Part shown: in pieces, positions 17,287 through 26,537 of the stretch | How the letters are laid out: every line of letters begins with the position of its first letter | How positions within the stretch are numbered: position 1 is the first letter of the stretch | Assembly: GCF_001425005.1 (NCBI RefSeq) | Contig: NZ_LMDB01000002.1 | Location: 1-64,000 of the forward strand | Source of the DNA: Duganella sp. Root336D2 | GTDB taxonomy: Bacteria > Pseudomonadota > Gammaproteobacteria > Burkholderiales > Burkholderiaceae_D | Length of the DNA stretch: 64,000 nt | Direction of reading: 5' to 3' | Made by a program: the position numbers and the translations under genes | The notes under the pieces: generated by a model | Seen by the model: the letters and a program-made list of their open reading frames with translations, nothing else | The model's database searches: none | Told to the model about the DNA's origin: nothing

Positions 17287-18458
17287 CGGATCGTCGATCC
17301 GCAGTGTTCCTGGAGGAGATGGGCGTGGGGCCGCAGTGGCGCCTGCGCAATCGCCCGGTTTCGCCTGGCGCCGCCGATGCAGCCGTGGCCGAGCCCGAGC
17401 CTGGGCCCGCGCACGCACATGCACAAGCGCCGCTGGCGCCGGTGCAAGCCGAGGCCCCGCAGGCCGCAGTCGTCGTCCCGCACTCCGCGCCCGTTGCGCC
17501 GGCGCCTGCTGCCGCTGAAGCAGTCGCCGACATGCCGCCTGCGCCGGCCGCTCCCGTCGCGCCCCCTCGCACGGCCGGCACGCCAAGCATCACATCGACA
17601 GGCGAGGACATGTCCTGGTTTGACGACGCCCCGACGCCCGAATACAAACCGCAGCGCAAGAAAGTGGCAGCACCCGAGCAGCCCGCCGAAGCTCCGCCAC
17701 AGCGCCAATCCCAAGCCCAGGCGGCACGGCCGGCGCCAATTGCGCCGCGCCCTGCCAGCGCCCCGCCAGCAGCCAAGCCAGACGATATGCCAGCCTACGA
17801 CGATATTCCGATGGACGAACCGCCATCCTGGTTCGACGACGAGCAAGCTGCCGCGCCGGTCAGGGCCCCGGCTGCCGCCCGCGCTGCGCAGCAGGGGCAA
17901 TTCAGCGACGAACAGATCGCCCAGATGGACTGGCCCGCGCTGCAGGCGGCAATCGGCGCCTGCAGCCGCTGCGGCCGTTGCGAAACCCGCCAGCAGGCGA
18001 TCCCGGGCCGCGGCGACCAGCAGGCAAGCTGGATCGCCCTCGATACCGCACCAGGCCCGGCTGAAGACAGCGAAGGCTACCAGTTTGCCGGCGACCCTGG
18101 CTACCTGCTGGACAATATGCTGAAAGCCGTCGGCCAGGCCACGGAAAAGGGCGCCTACCTCACCAGCCTGGTGAAATGCCACGCCCCAAGCGCGCCGAGC
18201 GCCGAGGAGCTGCAGGCCTGCCGTCCATACCTCCAGCGTGAACTGGAACTGACGCAGGCAAAAGTCATCGTCGCCTTCGGCCACACCACCGGCAAGGGCT
18301 TGCTGGGCGGCGCCGCCCGCGGCCGCATCATGCTGCACGGCGCTGTGCCAGTCGTTGCCACCTACCACCCGGCCGACCTGCTGAAAAAGCCGGAAGACAA
18401 GGCCAAGGCATGGCAGGACCTGTGCCTTGCCAAAGCCGCCCATGCCGGCCGACGCTAG
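17283..18458 (+). CDS. Family 4 uracil-DNA glycosylase with long disordered N-terminus and altered motif A
   Basis: The 391-residue product has about 210 residues of proline/alanine-rich low-complexity sequence before a UDG superfamily domain. The iron-sulphur cysteines are visible (CSRCGRC near 231-237, KCHAPSAPS, and ACRPYL), as is the C-terminal TYHPADLL motif. Motif A normally reads GEAPGxxED; here it is LDTAPGPAED, so the conserved Gly-Glu pair is changed to Asp-Thr. It should remove uracil from DNA, but this change could alter activity. Its start overlaps the rimI stop. Many relatives lack the N-terminal tail. Confidence 0.83.
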   Translation: MTDRRSAVFLEEMGVGPQWRLRNRPVSPGAADAAVAEPEPGPAHAHAQAPLAPVQAEAPQAAVVVPHSAPVAPAPAAAEAVADMPPAPAAPVAPPRTAGTPSITSTGEDMSWFDDAPTPEYKPQRKKVAAPEQPAEAPPQRQSQAQAARPAPIAPRPASAPPAAKPDDMPAYDDIPMDEPPSWFDDEQAAAPVRAPAAARAAQQGQFSDEQIAQMDWPALQAAIGACSRCGRCETRQQAIPGRGDQQASWIALDTAPGPAEDSEGYQFAGDPGYLLDNMLKAVGQATEKGAYLTSLVKCHAPSAPSAEELQACRPYLQRELELTQAKVIVAFGHTTGKGLLGGAARGRIMLHGAVPVVATYHPADLLKKPEDKAKAWQDLCLAKAAHAGRR

Positions 18459-19419
18459 GACATTCCATCGCAAATGGGGCCACCTCACGCGGCCCCACGT
18501 CCGCGCGCTGGCCTGGCTGCTCGATTCGCCCGACCTGCTCGACCCGGCCAGCGCGCACTGGCAAGGCAGGATCGCCACGCTGGGGCCCATAGCGCCCGCC
18601 GTAGCCAATTGGCTGGACGACCTCGACGCCGATCCATCGCCGCTGGACGAAGCCCTCGGCAACCGTTTCTACTCGCGCCTTGGCCTGTACGCTGAAAAGC
18701 TGATGGCCTTCTACTTCGCGCAGCAAGGCACCCTGGCCGCGCACGGCCTGCAGGTCCGTGACGGAAAGAATGGCACCATCGGGGAATTCGACTTCCTCCT
18801 GCAGGAGGAGGGCAGCGAAAACCTGCGCCACATCGAGTTCGCCACCAAGTTCTACCTGCTCGACGGCGACCCGGACAGTGGAAACTATAATCGCCTCATC
18901 GGCCCCAACCTGGCCGATACGCTCGGCCTGAAGATGCGCAAGATCTTCAACGCCCAGTTGCAGCTCTCCCAACATCCGATCGCGCAAAAAGTCGCGCCGG
19001 CGCCGATCACCAGGGCCCAGGCCCTGGTCAAAGGCTGGCTGTTCTACCACGCCACCGAAGCAGCGCCGCAGATCGAAGGCATCTCGCCCGACCATTGCCG
19101 CGGTCACTGGCGGACCCATGCCGAACAAGCCGCAGCCCAAGACGGGCAATTCATCGTGATGCCGCGCCTGCACTGGCTGGCGCCCCTGCGCACGCCGGCG
19201 CTGCGCAGCGAAAGCGCGCCGACTCCGGCGCCGCTCACGCGCGCGGCATTGCTGGACGTCCTGGCGGAAAAATTCGCCACCGACACAAACCCGGTGCTGG
19301 TCGCAACGGTGCAGGAAGAGGGCGGCTGGCTGGAAGAAGTGGAGCGCGGCTTTGTGGTGCCGGATGACTGGCGCGCCCGTGCCCAGGCGCGCCGCAGCGA
19401 CGGGGCTTTGCCGTCTTAG
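18442..19419 (+). CDS. DUF1853 family protein
   Basis: A 325-residue protein of the DUF1853 family, with features suggesting a nuclease-like core: EFDFLLQE followed by HIEFATKFYL (about 115-145), an acidic/lysine pattern seen in PD-(D/E)xK folds. The assignment to that fold is inference. The ATG at 18442 is taken as start; it lies inside the last codons of the UDG gene. Its stop overlaps the convergent lplT stop (TTAG). It belongs to the tsaB operon. Confidence 0.78.
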   Translation: MPADARTFHRKWGHLTRPHVRALAWLLDSPDLLDPASAHWQGRIATLGPIAPAVANWLDDLDADPSPLDEALGNRFYSRLGLYAEKLMAFYFAQQGTLAAHGLQVRDGKNGTIGEFDFLLQEEGSENLRHIEFATKFYLLDGDPDSGNYNRLIGPNLADTLGLKMRKIFNAQLQLSQHPIAQKVAPAPITRAQALVKGWLFYHATEAAPQIEGISPDHCRGHWRTHAEQAAAQDGQFIVMPRLHWLAPLRTPALRSESAPTPAPLTRAALLDVLAEKFATDTNPVLVATVQEEGGWLEEVERGFVVPDDWRARAQARRSDGALPS

Positions 19420-20675
19420 TGATGCTCGCCGATCAGGCCGAGCGAATCCTGCTTGCGCTGGTTGGCGGCATGCAGCGCCATGATGGCCAGCATCGAGCCC
19501 GCGAGGAACAAGCCAAACAGCACGATGATCGTGTTCAGCGCCAGGCCCAGCTTCACCATCATGGCATACACGGCCAGCATGGTCAGGATCGACAGGTTCT
19601 CGTTGAAGTTCTGCACCGCGATCGAATGTCCAGCGCTCATCAGGACGTGCCCCCGGTGCTGCAGCAGGGCATTCATCGGCACGACGAAGAAGCCCGACAA
19701 CGCACCTACCACCAGCAGCAGTACATAGGCAAGGCGCAGGTCGTGCACGAAAATCATCGACATCACGATCACGCCCATCGCGATTCCCAGCGGGATCACC
19801 GACAGCGCCTTGCGCAAGGTGATGAAGCGCGCCGACATCACTGCGCCCAGCGCTACCCCGACCACCACGATGGCGACCGTGGTGGTGGCTTTATTCAGCG
19901 GCATGCCGAGCGACTGCCTGGCCCATTCGAGTACGATGAACTGCAAGGTCGCCCCCGCACCCCAGAACAGGGTGGTGACGGCGAGGGAAATCTGGCCCAG
20001 CTTATCGCGCCACAAGATGCCGCAGCAATCTGCGAAATCGCGGATCAGCCGGAATGGGTGGCGTTCTTGCCGCGGGTAGACGTAGCCGGTGTCCGGTATG
20101 CGCAGGTTGAAGATGGTTGCCAGCAGGTAGACCACGCCAACCCAGGCCAGCGCGATTTCGCTGACCGTATCGAAGCCGGTATCGACGCCGGGCACGTCAA
20201 GCGCCAGCAGCCCGGCCGAGACCGGGCCGCCGATCAGGGCGCCGCCCAGTGCGGTGCCGAGGATAATCGAGCTGACGGTCAAGCCTTCGATCCAGCCGTT
20301 GGCGGCTACCAGCTTCTCAGGCGGCAGCAGTTCGGTGAGGATGCCGTACTTGGCCGGTGAATAGATCGCTGCGCCCAGGCCGGCGACAGCATAGGCAAGC
20401 AATGGGTGCACGTCATAGAAAAACAGGGCGCAACCGAAGATCTTGATCATGTTCCCGATCAGCATGACGCGGCCCTTGGGCAGGGCATCGGCAAAGGCGC
20501 CGACAAAGGCTGCCAGCAGCACGTAGAACAGGACGAAGGTCTCCTTCAGCATCGGCGTCATCCACGCCGGCGCTTTCATGGTACCCAGTACGTAAATTGC
20601 GATGATCAGCAACGCAGAATCGGCTAGCGACGAGAAGAACTGCGCCGCCATAATGGTATAGAAACCTCGTTTCAT
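19416..20675 (-). CDS. lplT: Lysophospholipid transporter LplT, second tandem copy
   Basis: A 419-residue major-facilitator protein with about 12 membrane spans. The LplT signature IYSPAKYGILTELLPPEKLV (about 104-123) and ANGWIEGLTVSSI follow in order. LplT flips lysophospholipids inward for re-acylation. Here the acyltransferase partner (Aas) is not adjacent. The gene follows the other lplT copy by about five bases on the same strand. The two proteins are about four-fifths identical by eye, so this is a tandem duplication with some divergence. Confidence 0.85.
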   Translation of the reverse strand: MKRGFYTIMAAQFFSSLADSALLIIAIYVLGTMKAPAWMTPMLKETFVLFYVLLAAFVGAFADALPKGRVMLIGNMIKIFGCALFFYDVHPLLAYAVAGLGAAIYSPAKYGILTELLPPEKLVAANGWIEGLTVSSIILGTALGGALIGGPVSAGLLALDVPGVDTGFDTVSEIALAWVGVVYLLATIFNLRIPDTGYVYPRQERHPFRLIRDFADCCGILWRDKLGQISLAVTTLFWGAGATLQFIVLEWARQSLGMPLNKATTTVAIVVVGVALGAVMSARFITLRKALSVIPLGIAMGVIVMSMIFVHDLRLAYVLLLVVGALSGFFVVPMNALLQHRGHVLMSAGHSIAVQNFNENLSILTMLAVYAMMVKLGLALNTIIVLFGLFLAGSMLAIMALHAANQRKQDSLGLIGEHH

Positions 20676-20680
20676 TGCGC

Positions 20681-21943
20681 TTAGTGCTTATGTTCTCCGA
20701 TTAGGCTGAGCGAGTCGTGCTCGCGCTGGTTGGCAGCATGCAGTCGCATGATGCCAAGCATGGAGCCGGCAACGAACAGGCCAAACAAGACGATAATGGT
20801 ATTCAGGCCCAGGTGCAATTTCACCATCAGCGAGTACACCGCCAGCATGGTCAGGATCGACAGGTTCTCGTTGAAATTCTGTACCGCGATGGAGTGGCCC
20901 GCGCTCATCAGCACGTGGCCGCGGTGTTGCAGCAGCGCATTCATCGGCACCACGAAGAAGCCTGACAGCAAGCCCACCACCAGCAGCAGCGGGTAGGCCA
21001 GGCGCACGTCGTGCACGAAGACCATGCCCATCACGATGATGCCCATGGCAACGCCCAGCGGGATCACCGTCAGCGATTTGCGCAGCGTGATGAAGCGTGC
21101 CGACATGCCGGCGCCGATTGCCACGCCCACCGCGACGATAGCGATGGTGCTGGTCGCTTTATTCAGCGGCATGCCCAGCGATTGCTTGGCCCATTCCAGG
21201 ACGATGAATTGAAGCGTCGCGCCGGCACCCCAGAACAGGGTGGTGACGGCCAGCGAAATCTGGCCCAGCTTGTCGCGCCACAGGATGCTGCAGCATCCGG
21301 CGAATTCGGAAATCATGCGCAGCGGGTTGCGTTCCTGGTGCTCGTAGATATAGCCGGTATCCGGGATGCGCAGGTTGAACAGGGCCGCCAGCAGGTAAGT
21401 TACCCCGACCACCGCCAGTGCAATCTCGGCCGTGGTATCGAGGCCCGTTTCGATGCCCGGGATATCGATGTGCAGCAGCGCTGCCGAGACCGGCCCGCCG
21501 ATCAGGGCCCCGCCCATGGCAATGCCGAAGATGATGGAGCTGACCGTCAAGCCCTCGATCCAGCCATTCGCTACCACCAGCTTTTCCGGCGGCAGCAGCT
21601 CAGTCAGGATGCCGTATTTGGCCGGCGAGTACACCGCGGCGCCAAAACCGACCACGGCATAAGCTGCCAGCGGGTGCACGTGATAGAAAATCAGTGCGCA
21701 ACCGAAGATCTTGATCAGGTTGGAAATGAACATGACCCGGCCTTTCGGCAGGGCGTCAGCGAAAGCGCCTACAAATGCTGCCAACAGCACGTAAAACAGC
21801 ACAAAAGTCAGCTTCAGCAATGGGGTCACCCATGGCGGAGCTTGCATGGTCAGCAGCAGGTCGATCGCCACGATCAGCAGAGCATTGTCTGCCAGCGACG
21901 AAAAGAACTGCGCGGCCATGATGGTATAGAAACCACGATTCAT
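20681..21943 (-). CDS. lplT: Lysophospholipid transporter LplT, first tandem copy
   Basis: A 420-residue major-facilitator protein closely resembling the next gene downstream. It shares the N-terminus RGFYTIMAAQFFSSLAD, the YSPAKYGILTELLPPEKL motif and the C-terminal HRGHVLMSAGHSIAVQNFNE. It is first in the two-gene unit and is divergent from alr. Differences between copies lie mainly in the loops and the first span (LLLTMQAP here, YVLGTMKAP there). I cannot tell which copy is ancestral. Confidence 0.86.
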   Translation of the reverse strand: MNRGFYTIMAAQFFSSLADNALLIVAIDLLLTMQAPPWVTPLLKLTFVLFYVLLAAFVGAFADALPKGRVMFISNLIKIFGCALIFYHVHPLAAYAVVGFGAAVYSPAKYGILTELLPPEKLVVANGWIEGLTVSSIIFGIAMGGALIGGPVSAALLHIDIPGIETGLDTTAEIALAVVGVTYLLAALFNLRIPDTGYIYEHQERNPLRMISEFAGCCSILWRDKLGQISLAVTTLFWGAGATLQFIVLEWAKQSLGMPLNKATSTIAIVAVGVAIGAGMSARFITLRKSLTVIPLGVAMGIIVMGMVFVHDVRLAYPLLLVVGLLSGFFVVPMNALLQHRGHVLMSAGHSIAVQNFNENLSILTMLAVYSLMVKLHLGLNTIIVLFGLFVAGSMLGIMRLHAANQREHDSLSLIGEHKH

Positions 21944-22070
21944 TCAGGGACGCCAGATAATAATCTCGGGATGCTTTATACCATGGAAAGTAAGGTTTCC
22001 CAAGAATTCGGCCAGCATCTGGCAGGCGCAAAAGGTAGAATGCTGCTTTCTTATTCTGCTGGTTTTTGAT

Positions 22071-23159
22071 ATGCCTAGGCCAATCGTCGCGCACATCCAC
22101 CTCGCTGCAATGCAGCATAACCTGGCGCGCGCCAAAGCCTGCGCGCCGGGCGCAAAAGCCTGGGGCGTCGTCAAAGCCAATGCTTACGGGCATGGGCTGG
22201 AACGCGGCATGCGCGGTTTCGCCGCAGCAGATGGCCTGGCGCTGATCGAGCCGGACAATGCCGTGCGCCTGCGCGAACTCGGCTGGAATAAGCCGATTCT
22301 TCTTTTAGAGGGATGGTTCGACTCTGCTGACTTGCTGGCCATGGCGGAACATAGTATTGAAGGCACCGTACATTGCCTGGAGCAGCTTGAGTTGCTGGAG
22401 CGTACAGCGCTGGCGCGGCCAATCAATGTGCACCTGAAAATGAACACCGGCATGAACCGCCTCGGTTTCAAGCCGGGCGAATACGCCGCCGCCCACGCCC
22501 GCCTGCGCGCCATCCCGCATGTCGGCACGGTTACCCTGATGACGCACTTTGCCAATGCCGACCAGCTGCATCACCCGTGCATGCCGCTGGCGGAGCAGGT
22601 GCGCCGCTTTAATGATGGCACTGCCGGCCTGCCCGGCCCGCGCAGCCTGTGCAATTCGGCCGGCATCCTGCATATGCCGCAACTGGGCGCCGGCCTGGCG
22701 ACAGACTGGATCCGCCCCGGCATCATGCTGTACGGCGGCTCGCCCGGCGGCAAGACTGCCGAGCAGTTCGGACTGAGGCCGACCATGACCCTGTCCAGCG
22801 AATTGATCGGCGTGCAGGAAATCGGTGCTGGCGACTATGTCGGCTACGGCAGCCGCTTCAGGGCCGAGCAAGCCATGCGCATCGGCGTGGTGGCCTGCGG
22901 CTATGCCGACGGCTACCCGCGCCACGCGCCGCTCGACACGCCGATCCTGGTCGATGGCGTGCGCACGCGCCTGGTCGGCCGCGTCTCGATGGACATGCTG
23001 ACGGTCGACCTGGCCAATGTGCCGAACGCCCGCGTCGGCAGCAAAGTCGTGCTGTGGGGGGAGGGCATGCCGATCGACGATGTGGCAACTGCCGCCGGCA
23101 CCATCGGCTATGAATTGATGTGCGCCCTGGCGCCGCGCGTGCACGTGACCGAGGCTTAA
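22071..23159 (+). CDS. alr: Alanine racemase
   Basis: A 362-residue fold-type III pyridoxal-phosphate enzyme that makes D-alanine for cell-wall synthesis. Lys35 in VVKANAYGHG carries the cofactor. The second catalytic base is the Tyr of DYVGYGSRFR, in the second half. The C-terminal beta domain has GRVSMDMLTVDL. It could equally be named dadX, but no dadA lies nearby. radA follows by 3 bases, making a two-gene unit divergent from lplT. Confidence 0.93.
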   Translation: MPRPIVAHIHLAAMQHNLARAKACAPGAKAWGVVKANAYGHGLERGMRGFAAADGLALIEPDNAVRLRELGWNKPILLLEGWFDSADLLAMAEHSIEGTVHCLEQLELLERTALARPINVHLKMNTGMNRLGFKPGEYAAAHARLRAIPHVGTVTLMTHFANADQLHHPCMPLAEQVRRFNDGTAGLPGPRSLCNSAGILHMPQLGAGLATDWIRPGIMLYGGSPGGKTAEQFGLRPTMTLSSELIGVQEIGAGDYVGYGSRFRAEQAMRIGVVACGYADGYPRHAPLDTPILVDGVRTRLVGRVSMDMLTVDLANVPNARVGSKVVLWGEGMPIDDVATAAGTIGYELMCALAPRVHVTEA

Positions 23160-23162
23160 ACC

Positions 23163-24539
23163 ATGGCCAAGGCGAAGACCAACTATACCTGCAGCGAATG
23201 CGGGGGCATCAGCAGCAAGTGGACCGGCCAGTGCTCGTCCTGCCAGCAGTGGAACACCATGGTGGAAACGGTGCTCGAAGCCGCCGGCGCCAATCGCTTC
23301 TCGCAGACCCAGCACCAGTCGCTGGCGCAGACCGCGCCCGTACTGTCGCTGCAGGATATCGAAGCGCTGGACGTGCCGCGCTTTGGCACCGGCATCGAGG
23401 AATTCGACCGTGTGCTGGGCGGCGGCCTGGTGGCGGGCGGCGTGGTGCTGATCGGCGGCGACCCGGGCATCGGTAAATCGACCCTGCTGCTGCAGGCGCT
23501 GGCGAATATGTCCAAGGTCAAGAGCGTGCTGTATGTCAGCGGCGAGGAATCGGGCGCCCAGATCGCGCTGCGCGCCAAGCGCCTGGCGGTCGATGCCAAG
23601 GACCTCAAGCTGCAGGCCGAAATCCAGCTCGAGAAGATCCTCGGCACCCTGGCCGACCTCAAGCCGCAAGTGGCGGTGATCGACTCGATCCAGACCTTGT
23701 ATTCGGATGCCCTGGCCTCGGCGCCAGGCTCGGTGGCCCAGGTGCGCGAATGCGCGGCCCAGCTGACCCGCGTCGCCAAGACCAGCGGCATCACCATCAT
23801 CCTGGTCGGCCACGTCACGAAGGAAGGCGCGCTGGCGGGCCCGCGCGTGCTGGAGCACATCGTCGACTGCGTGCTGTATTTCGAGGGCGACAACCATTCC
23901 AGCTTCCGCCTGGTACGCGCCATCAAGAACCGTTTTGGCGCCGTCAATGAGCTGGGCGTGTTCGCCATGACGGAGAAGGGCCTGAAAGGCGTGTCGAATC
24001 CTTCTGCGCTGTTCCTGTCCTCGCATGAGAACCAGGTGCCAGGTTCCTGCGTCATGGTGACGCAGGAGGGCACGCGCCCGCTGCTGGTTGAAGTGCAGGC
24101 CCTGGTCGATACCAGCCACCTGCCCAATGCGCGCCGCCTGTCGGTCGGCCTGGAGCAGAATCGCCTGGCCATGCTGCTGGCGGTGCTGCACCGGCATGCC
24201 GGCATCGCGGCCTTCGACCAGGACGTGTTCATCAACGCCGTGGGCGGCGTGAAGATCACCGAACCCGCGGCCGACCTGGCCGTCCTGATGGCGATCAACT
24301 CCTCGATGCGCAATAAGGCACTGCCGAACGGCTTCGTGGTCTTTGGCGAAGTGGGCCTGGCGGGCGAAATCCGCCCGGCGCCGCGCGGCCAGGAGCGTCT
24401 GCGCGAAGCGGCCAAACTTGGCTTCTCGATCGCCATGATCCCGAAGGCGAATGCGCCCAAGCAGCCGATCGAAGGCATGACCATCATCGCGGTCGAGCGT
24501 ATCGATGATGCATTCAATCGCCTGCGCGAGCTTCAGTAA
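23163..24539 (+). CDS. radA: DNA repair protein RadA
   Basis: A 458-residue RecA-like branch-migration ATPase. The N-terminal zinc finger uses Cys10, Cys13, Cys24 and Cys27. The Walker A motif is GGDPGIGKST (about 98-107), followed by the RadA-specific KNRFG motif (IKNRFGAVNELGVF, about 257) and a C-terminal Lon-like domain with LPNGFVVFGEVGLAGEIRP in order. It helps process recombination intermediates. Length and order of domains are as usual. Confidence 0.95.
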   Translation: MAKAKTNYTCSECGGISSKWTGQCSSCQQWNTMVETVLEAAGANRFSQTQHQSLAQTAPVLSLQDIEALDVPRFGTGIEEFDRVLGGGLVAGGVVLIGGDPGIGKSTLLLQALANMSKVKSVLYVSGEESGAQIALRAKRLAVDAKDLKLQAEIQLEKILGTLADLKPQVAVIDSIQTLYSDALASAPGSVAQVRECAAQLTRVAKTSGITIILVGHVTKEGALAGPRVLEHIVDCVLYFEGDNHSSFRLVRAIKNRFGAVNELGVFAMTEKGLKGVSNPSALFLSSHENQVPGSCVMVTQEGTRPLLVEVQALVDTSHLPNARRLSVGLEQNRLAMLLAVLHRHAGIAAFDQDVFINAVGGVKITEPAADLAVLMAINSSMRNKALPNGFVVFGEVGLAGEIRPAPRGQERLREAAKLGFSIAMIPKANAPKQPIEGMTIIAVERIDDAFNRLRELQ

Positions 24540-24605
24540 TATAGATTTTTCCTAAATATTGGCTACAATGTCAGGCTCGATTCCAACCAGAAACCGGACC
24601 AGAAA

Positions 24606-24926
24606 TTGTTAGTCGATTCAAGGCAAGGCGCCCGCAAAATCATACGTGTACGGGCAATGATCGTGATGGATGGCGCTGGCCCCATGGCTGCGCGCACCTT
24701 CGACCTCGGCCTGGCAGGCATTTCCCTGACCTCCGGGCATAAGGTCCAGGTCGGGGCCAGCGGCCAGATCGTGTTCGAGATGCTTGTCGATGGCAAGCCG
24801 CAAATCGTCAATACGCGCGGCAAGGTCAACAATTGCATCTTCAGCGGCGATGAATTCAAGATCGGTTTCACTTTTGCGCCACTCGACAATGAAGCAGCCG
24901 GAGCAATAACCAAGTTCATGCGCTAA
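24606..24926 (+). CDS. PilZ-domain protein (c-di-GMP receptor candidate)
   Basis: A 106-residue single-domain PilZ protein. The RxxxR half of the c-di-GMP site is in ARKIIRVRA (about 9-17), and the D/NxSxxG half appears as DLGLAGIS (about 32-39). No in-frame ATG lies before the first arginine motif, so a TTG at 24606 is the most likely start; the later ATG at 24657 would delete half the binding site. The neighbour downstream is a FliD-like protein, so a role in motility or adhesion is plausible. Confidence 0.72.
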   Translation: MLVDSRQGARKIIRVRAMIVMDGAGPMAARTFDLGLAGISLTSGHKVQVGASGQIVFEMLVDGKPQIVNTRGKVNNCIFSGDEFKIGFTFAPLDNEAAGAITKFMR

Positions 24927-24935
24927 ACTGTAAGG

Positions 24936-26246
24936 ATGAACAATGTGAGCAGCTTGCTAAGCACCATGTACGGGACCTCGCTGGGCTTGGGGAATGCCAG
25001 CGTCGTGGGCACGCCATCGGATGCGGTGCTGGCCCGCGTCGAGCAGACGCTGGCGCCGCAACGCGGTGCTGCAGCCAAGCTCAACGCGAGCATCAACCTT
25101 ACCCAGGCGCGATTCTCCGGCCTCGGCCAGTTGCAATCGGCATTGTCGGTGTTCCAGGACATCGCAGAAAGCCTGGCGGGTAGTGGACTCAGCACACGCG
25201 GCAGCAGTTCGGCCGGCAGCGTGCTTGGCGTGGCCACCAACGGCAAAGCGGAAATCGGCTCGCATCAGGTCAAGGTCAGCCAACTGGCCCAGCAGCAAAT
25301 CCTCATCAGCCCCGAGGCGCAGGGCGCCGATACGCGGCTGGGAACCGGGGCGCCGGCGGTGATCAAGATCGGCAGCGGCGACAGCAGCAAGACCATCACT
25401 GTCGACAGCCGCAACAATACACTGCAGGGCATTGCCGATGCGCTCAAGGAAGCGGGCATTGACGCCAGCCTGGTGCGTTCCGGCACCGGCACGGCACTGC
25501 AATTGCGCGGTGCCAGCGGCGAGGCTGGCAAGCTGAATATATCGGTCGCGGGCGATGCCACGATCCGCAGCCTGTTCAGCCAGGCGACCCAGACCCAGGC
25601 GGCGCAGGATGCGATCCTGACCGTCGACGGCAAGACCATCAAGAGCGCCGATAACAGCGTGGAATCCGCCATCGCCGGCGTGACCCTCAATCTGGCTGAT
25701 GAAGGCGATGCCACGGTCACCGTCGCGCGCGACAACAGCCAGATCGGCAAGAACGTGGACGCATTCGTCAAAGGCTTCAACGCGCTGAAGGATCGCCTGG
25801 ATAACCTGGAAAAAGGCGCACTGCGCGGCAATCCTGCGCTCAGCCAGGTGCGTACCCAACTGGACCAGCTGGTGCGTTCGGTCGGCGGCAGCACCGATTC
25901 GCTGGCCAATGCCGGCCTGACGGTCGACAGCAATGGCCGGCTCAAGCTCGATAGCACCAAGCTCAATGCCGCGGTGGCGGCGGATCCTGAAGCGTTGACC
26001 AAGCTGTTCACGAATGAGGGCAGGGGGCTGGCCGATGCACTTGGCAGCCGGCTCGAATCGCTCGCTGGCCAGCGCAGCGTTGTGTCGCGTGCGCTGGCGC
26101 AGGCCGACCGCGAAGTGGATACCCTGCAAAGCCGCAAGTCGTCGATGGCGCACATGCTCACGGTGCAGGCACAGGCGCTGGTGCGGCTCTACTCGCAGGA
26201 TGAGCAATCGGGCGGCGCCTCGTCGCTATTCGACATCCTGGCCTGA
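24936..26246 (+). CDS. FliD-like flagellar hook-associated/capping protein, outside a flagellar operon
   Basis: A 436-residue protein with the FliD N-terminal helix (DAVLARVEQTLAPQRGAAAKL), the central domain (SVLGVATNGKAEIGSHQVKVSQLAQQQ, in pieces) and a C-terminal coiled coil (about 385-425, VSRALAQADREVDTLQSRKSSM). It is shorter and more diverged than typical FliD, and no other flagellar gene is nearby. The ATG at 24936 lies directly on AAGGA; a GTG at 24945 with the same AAGGA at proper distance may be the real start. It might act in secretion or adhesion instead. Confidence 0.7.
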   Translation: MNNVSSLLSTMYGTSLGLGNASVVGTPSDAVLARVEQTLAPQRGAAAKLNASINLTQARFSGLGQLQSALSVFQDIAESLAGSGLSTRGSSSAGSVLGVATNGKAEIGSHQVKVSQLAQQQILISPEAQGADTRLGTGAPAVIKIGSGDSSKTITVDSRNNTLQGIADALKEAGIDASLVRSGTGTALQLRGASGEAGKLNISVAGDATIRSLFSQATQTQAAQDAILTVDGKTIKSADNSVESAIAGVTLNLADEGDATVTVARDNSQIGKNVDAFVKGFNALKDRLDNLEKGALRGNPALSQVRTQLDQLVRSVGGSTDSLANAGLTVDSNGRLKLDSTKLNAAVAADPEALTKLFTNEGRGLADALGSRLESLAGQRSVVSRALAQADREVDTLQSRKSSMAHMLTVQAQALVRLYSQDEQSGGASSLFDILA

Positions 26247-26325
26247 ACCCCGGAAAGACTGAAGGCTCCAACACCAGAATCCCGAAGGACCTGCTGCGGA
26301 GCCTCGCTTCTACAGAAGCGCAATG

Positions 26326-26442
26326 CTACTCGTGGTAGCGGTCGACCAAGCGATGATGTCCGCCGCGATATTCAGCGACAATTTCGAACGCGATTAATGC
26401 GATCATGGCGCCGAAGATGCCCATGGTGAACAATACCCACAT
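26326..26442 (-). CDS. Probable 38-residue single-span membrane microprotein
   Basis: The 290-base gap between the FliD-like gene and sixA contains a reverse-strand frame from ATG at 26442 to TAG at 26326. It reads one hydrophobic segment (MWVLFTMGIFGAMIALIAFE, residues 1-20) followed by a short charged tail with GGHHRLVDRYHE. An in-frame stop lies just upstream, so the frame cannot be part of something longer. No strong ribosome site is visible. It has the shape of small single-span proteins that modulate larger membrane complexes. No family is recognised. Confidence 0.45.
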   Translation of the reverse strand: MWVLFTMGIFGAMIALIAFEIVAEYRGGHHRLVDRYHE

Positions 26443-26537
26443 AACAAACCAGCCGACGTTTCCGGGGGCTGCTCCCTAGAGTTGATACAATTAAACTCTA
26501 GCATCCGATGTGGCAATTACAAGGCCAGCAGAAAGAT

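Noticed and set aside
24568..24612. ATG at 24568 as the start of the PilZ gene
   Set aside because: It is in a different frame and meets a stop (TAG) within about 15 codons; the TTG at 24606 fits the PilZ frame.
26476..26501. Hairpin CTAGAGTT/AACTCTAG after sixA
   Set aside because: Eight-bp arms with a ten-base loop and no U-run; could be a terminator or the microprotein's promoter region, but evidence is too weak.
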